From CAYXVJ01 sp050309435 (lineage in GTDB: Bacteria > Bacillota > Clostridia > Saccharofermentanales > Fastidiosipilaceae): a stretch of 14,715 nucleotides of DNA. Position 1 is the first letter of the stretch. Each line of letters opens with the position of its first letter. Below the pieces are notes generated by a model. The model saw only the letters and a list, made by a program, of their open reading frames with translations, had not been told where the DNA came from and did not search any database. A program made the translations under genes and the position numbers. This document shows positions 14,655 to 14,715 of the stretch, one piece after another. The stretch spans positions 1-14,715 of the forward strand of contig JBNRMJ010000035.1 in assembly GCA_050309435.1 (NCBI GenBank), written 5' to 3'.

Positions 14655-14715
14655 GGAAGACTCCTTCCCGCCATGCCGCAGACGAACACTGCGTGAGAAC
14701 GGGGAGGAGTTTTCT
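14655..14715 (+). terminator. Rho-independent terminator of the pdh operon
   Basis: ACTCCTTCCCG (14660-14670) pairs with CGGGGAGGAGT (14700-14710) over 11 pairs with one G-U, then TTTTCT follows to the window edge. The long loop contains a nested hairpin, CGCAG (14677-14681) with CTGCG (14689-14693). It stands about 50 bases after the lpdA stop. Confidence 0.8.

Overview
The window looks like a chromosomal segment of a Bacillota (Firmicutes) bacterium, probably an anaerobic or host-associated glycan user. The evidence is a Bacillus-type pyruvate dehydrogenase operon, a LipL-type lipoylation enzyme, consistent AGGAGG-like ribosome binding sites, and a secreted protein with a Pro/Thr-rich linker of the kind common in Firmicutes. 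Coding DNA is of moderate GC content, while the longer intergenic stretches are clearly AT-richer. Species and genus cannot be named from the sequence.

Layout. (1) Positions 1-4413 form a glycan-degradation block: a GH78-type alpha-L-rhamnosidase cut by the left edge (minus), a divergent formylglycine-type sulfatase resembling N-acetylglucosamine-6-sulfatases (plus), and a convergent Gfo/Idh/MocA oxidoreductase (minus). A perfect 17-bp hairpin separates the last two. (2) Positions 4414-4930 are an AT-rich non-coding stretch leading into a secreted zinc metalloprotease. Its C-terminal domain resembles the catalytic domain of anthrax lethal factor and the Pro-Pro endopeptidases. (3) A FrnE/DsbA-like thiol oxidoreductase lies at 6351-6995. 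(4) A two-gene minus-strand operon at 7097-8262 encodes an encapsulated ferritin-like cargo and its family 1 encapsulin shell, an iron-storage nanocompartment. (5) Positions 8448-14608 hold a LipL-like octanoyl/lipoyl transferase followed by pdhA-pdhB-pdhC-lpd, the complete pyruvate dehydrogenase complex, closed by a strong terminator at the right edge.

How the genes fit together. The rhamnosidase and sulfatase would strip rhamnose and sulfate from complex glycans, and the oxidoreductase may act on a released sugar. The PDH complex converts glycolytic pyruvate to acetyl-CoA and needs a lipoylated E2; the LipL-like enzyme next to it can supply the acyl group. The encapsulin and its ferritin-like cargo store iron, with a thiol oxidoreductase as convergent neighbour. 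No new multi-gene system is evident. The least ordinary items are the lethal-factor-like metalloprotease with its Pro-Pro-free linker, the encapsulin operon whose shell ribosome binding site is written inside the cargo-targeting peptide, and a few operator-like palindromes.
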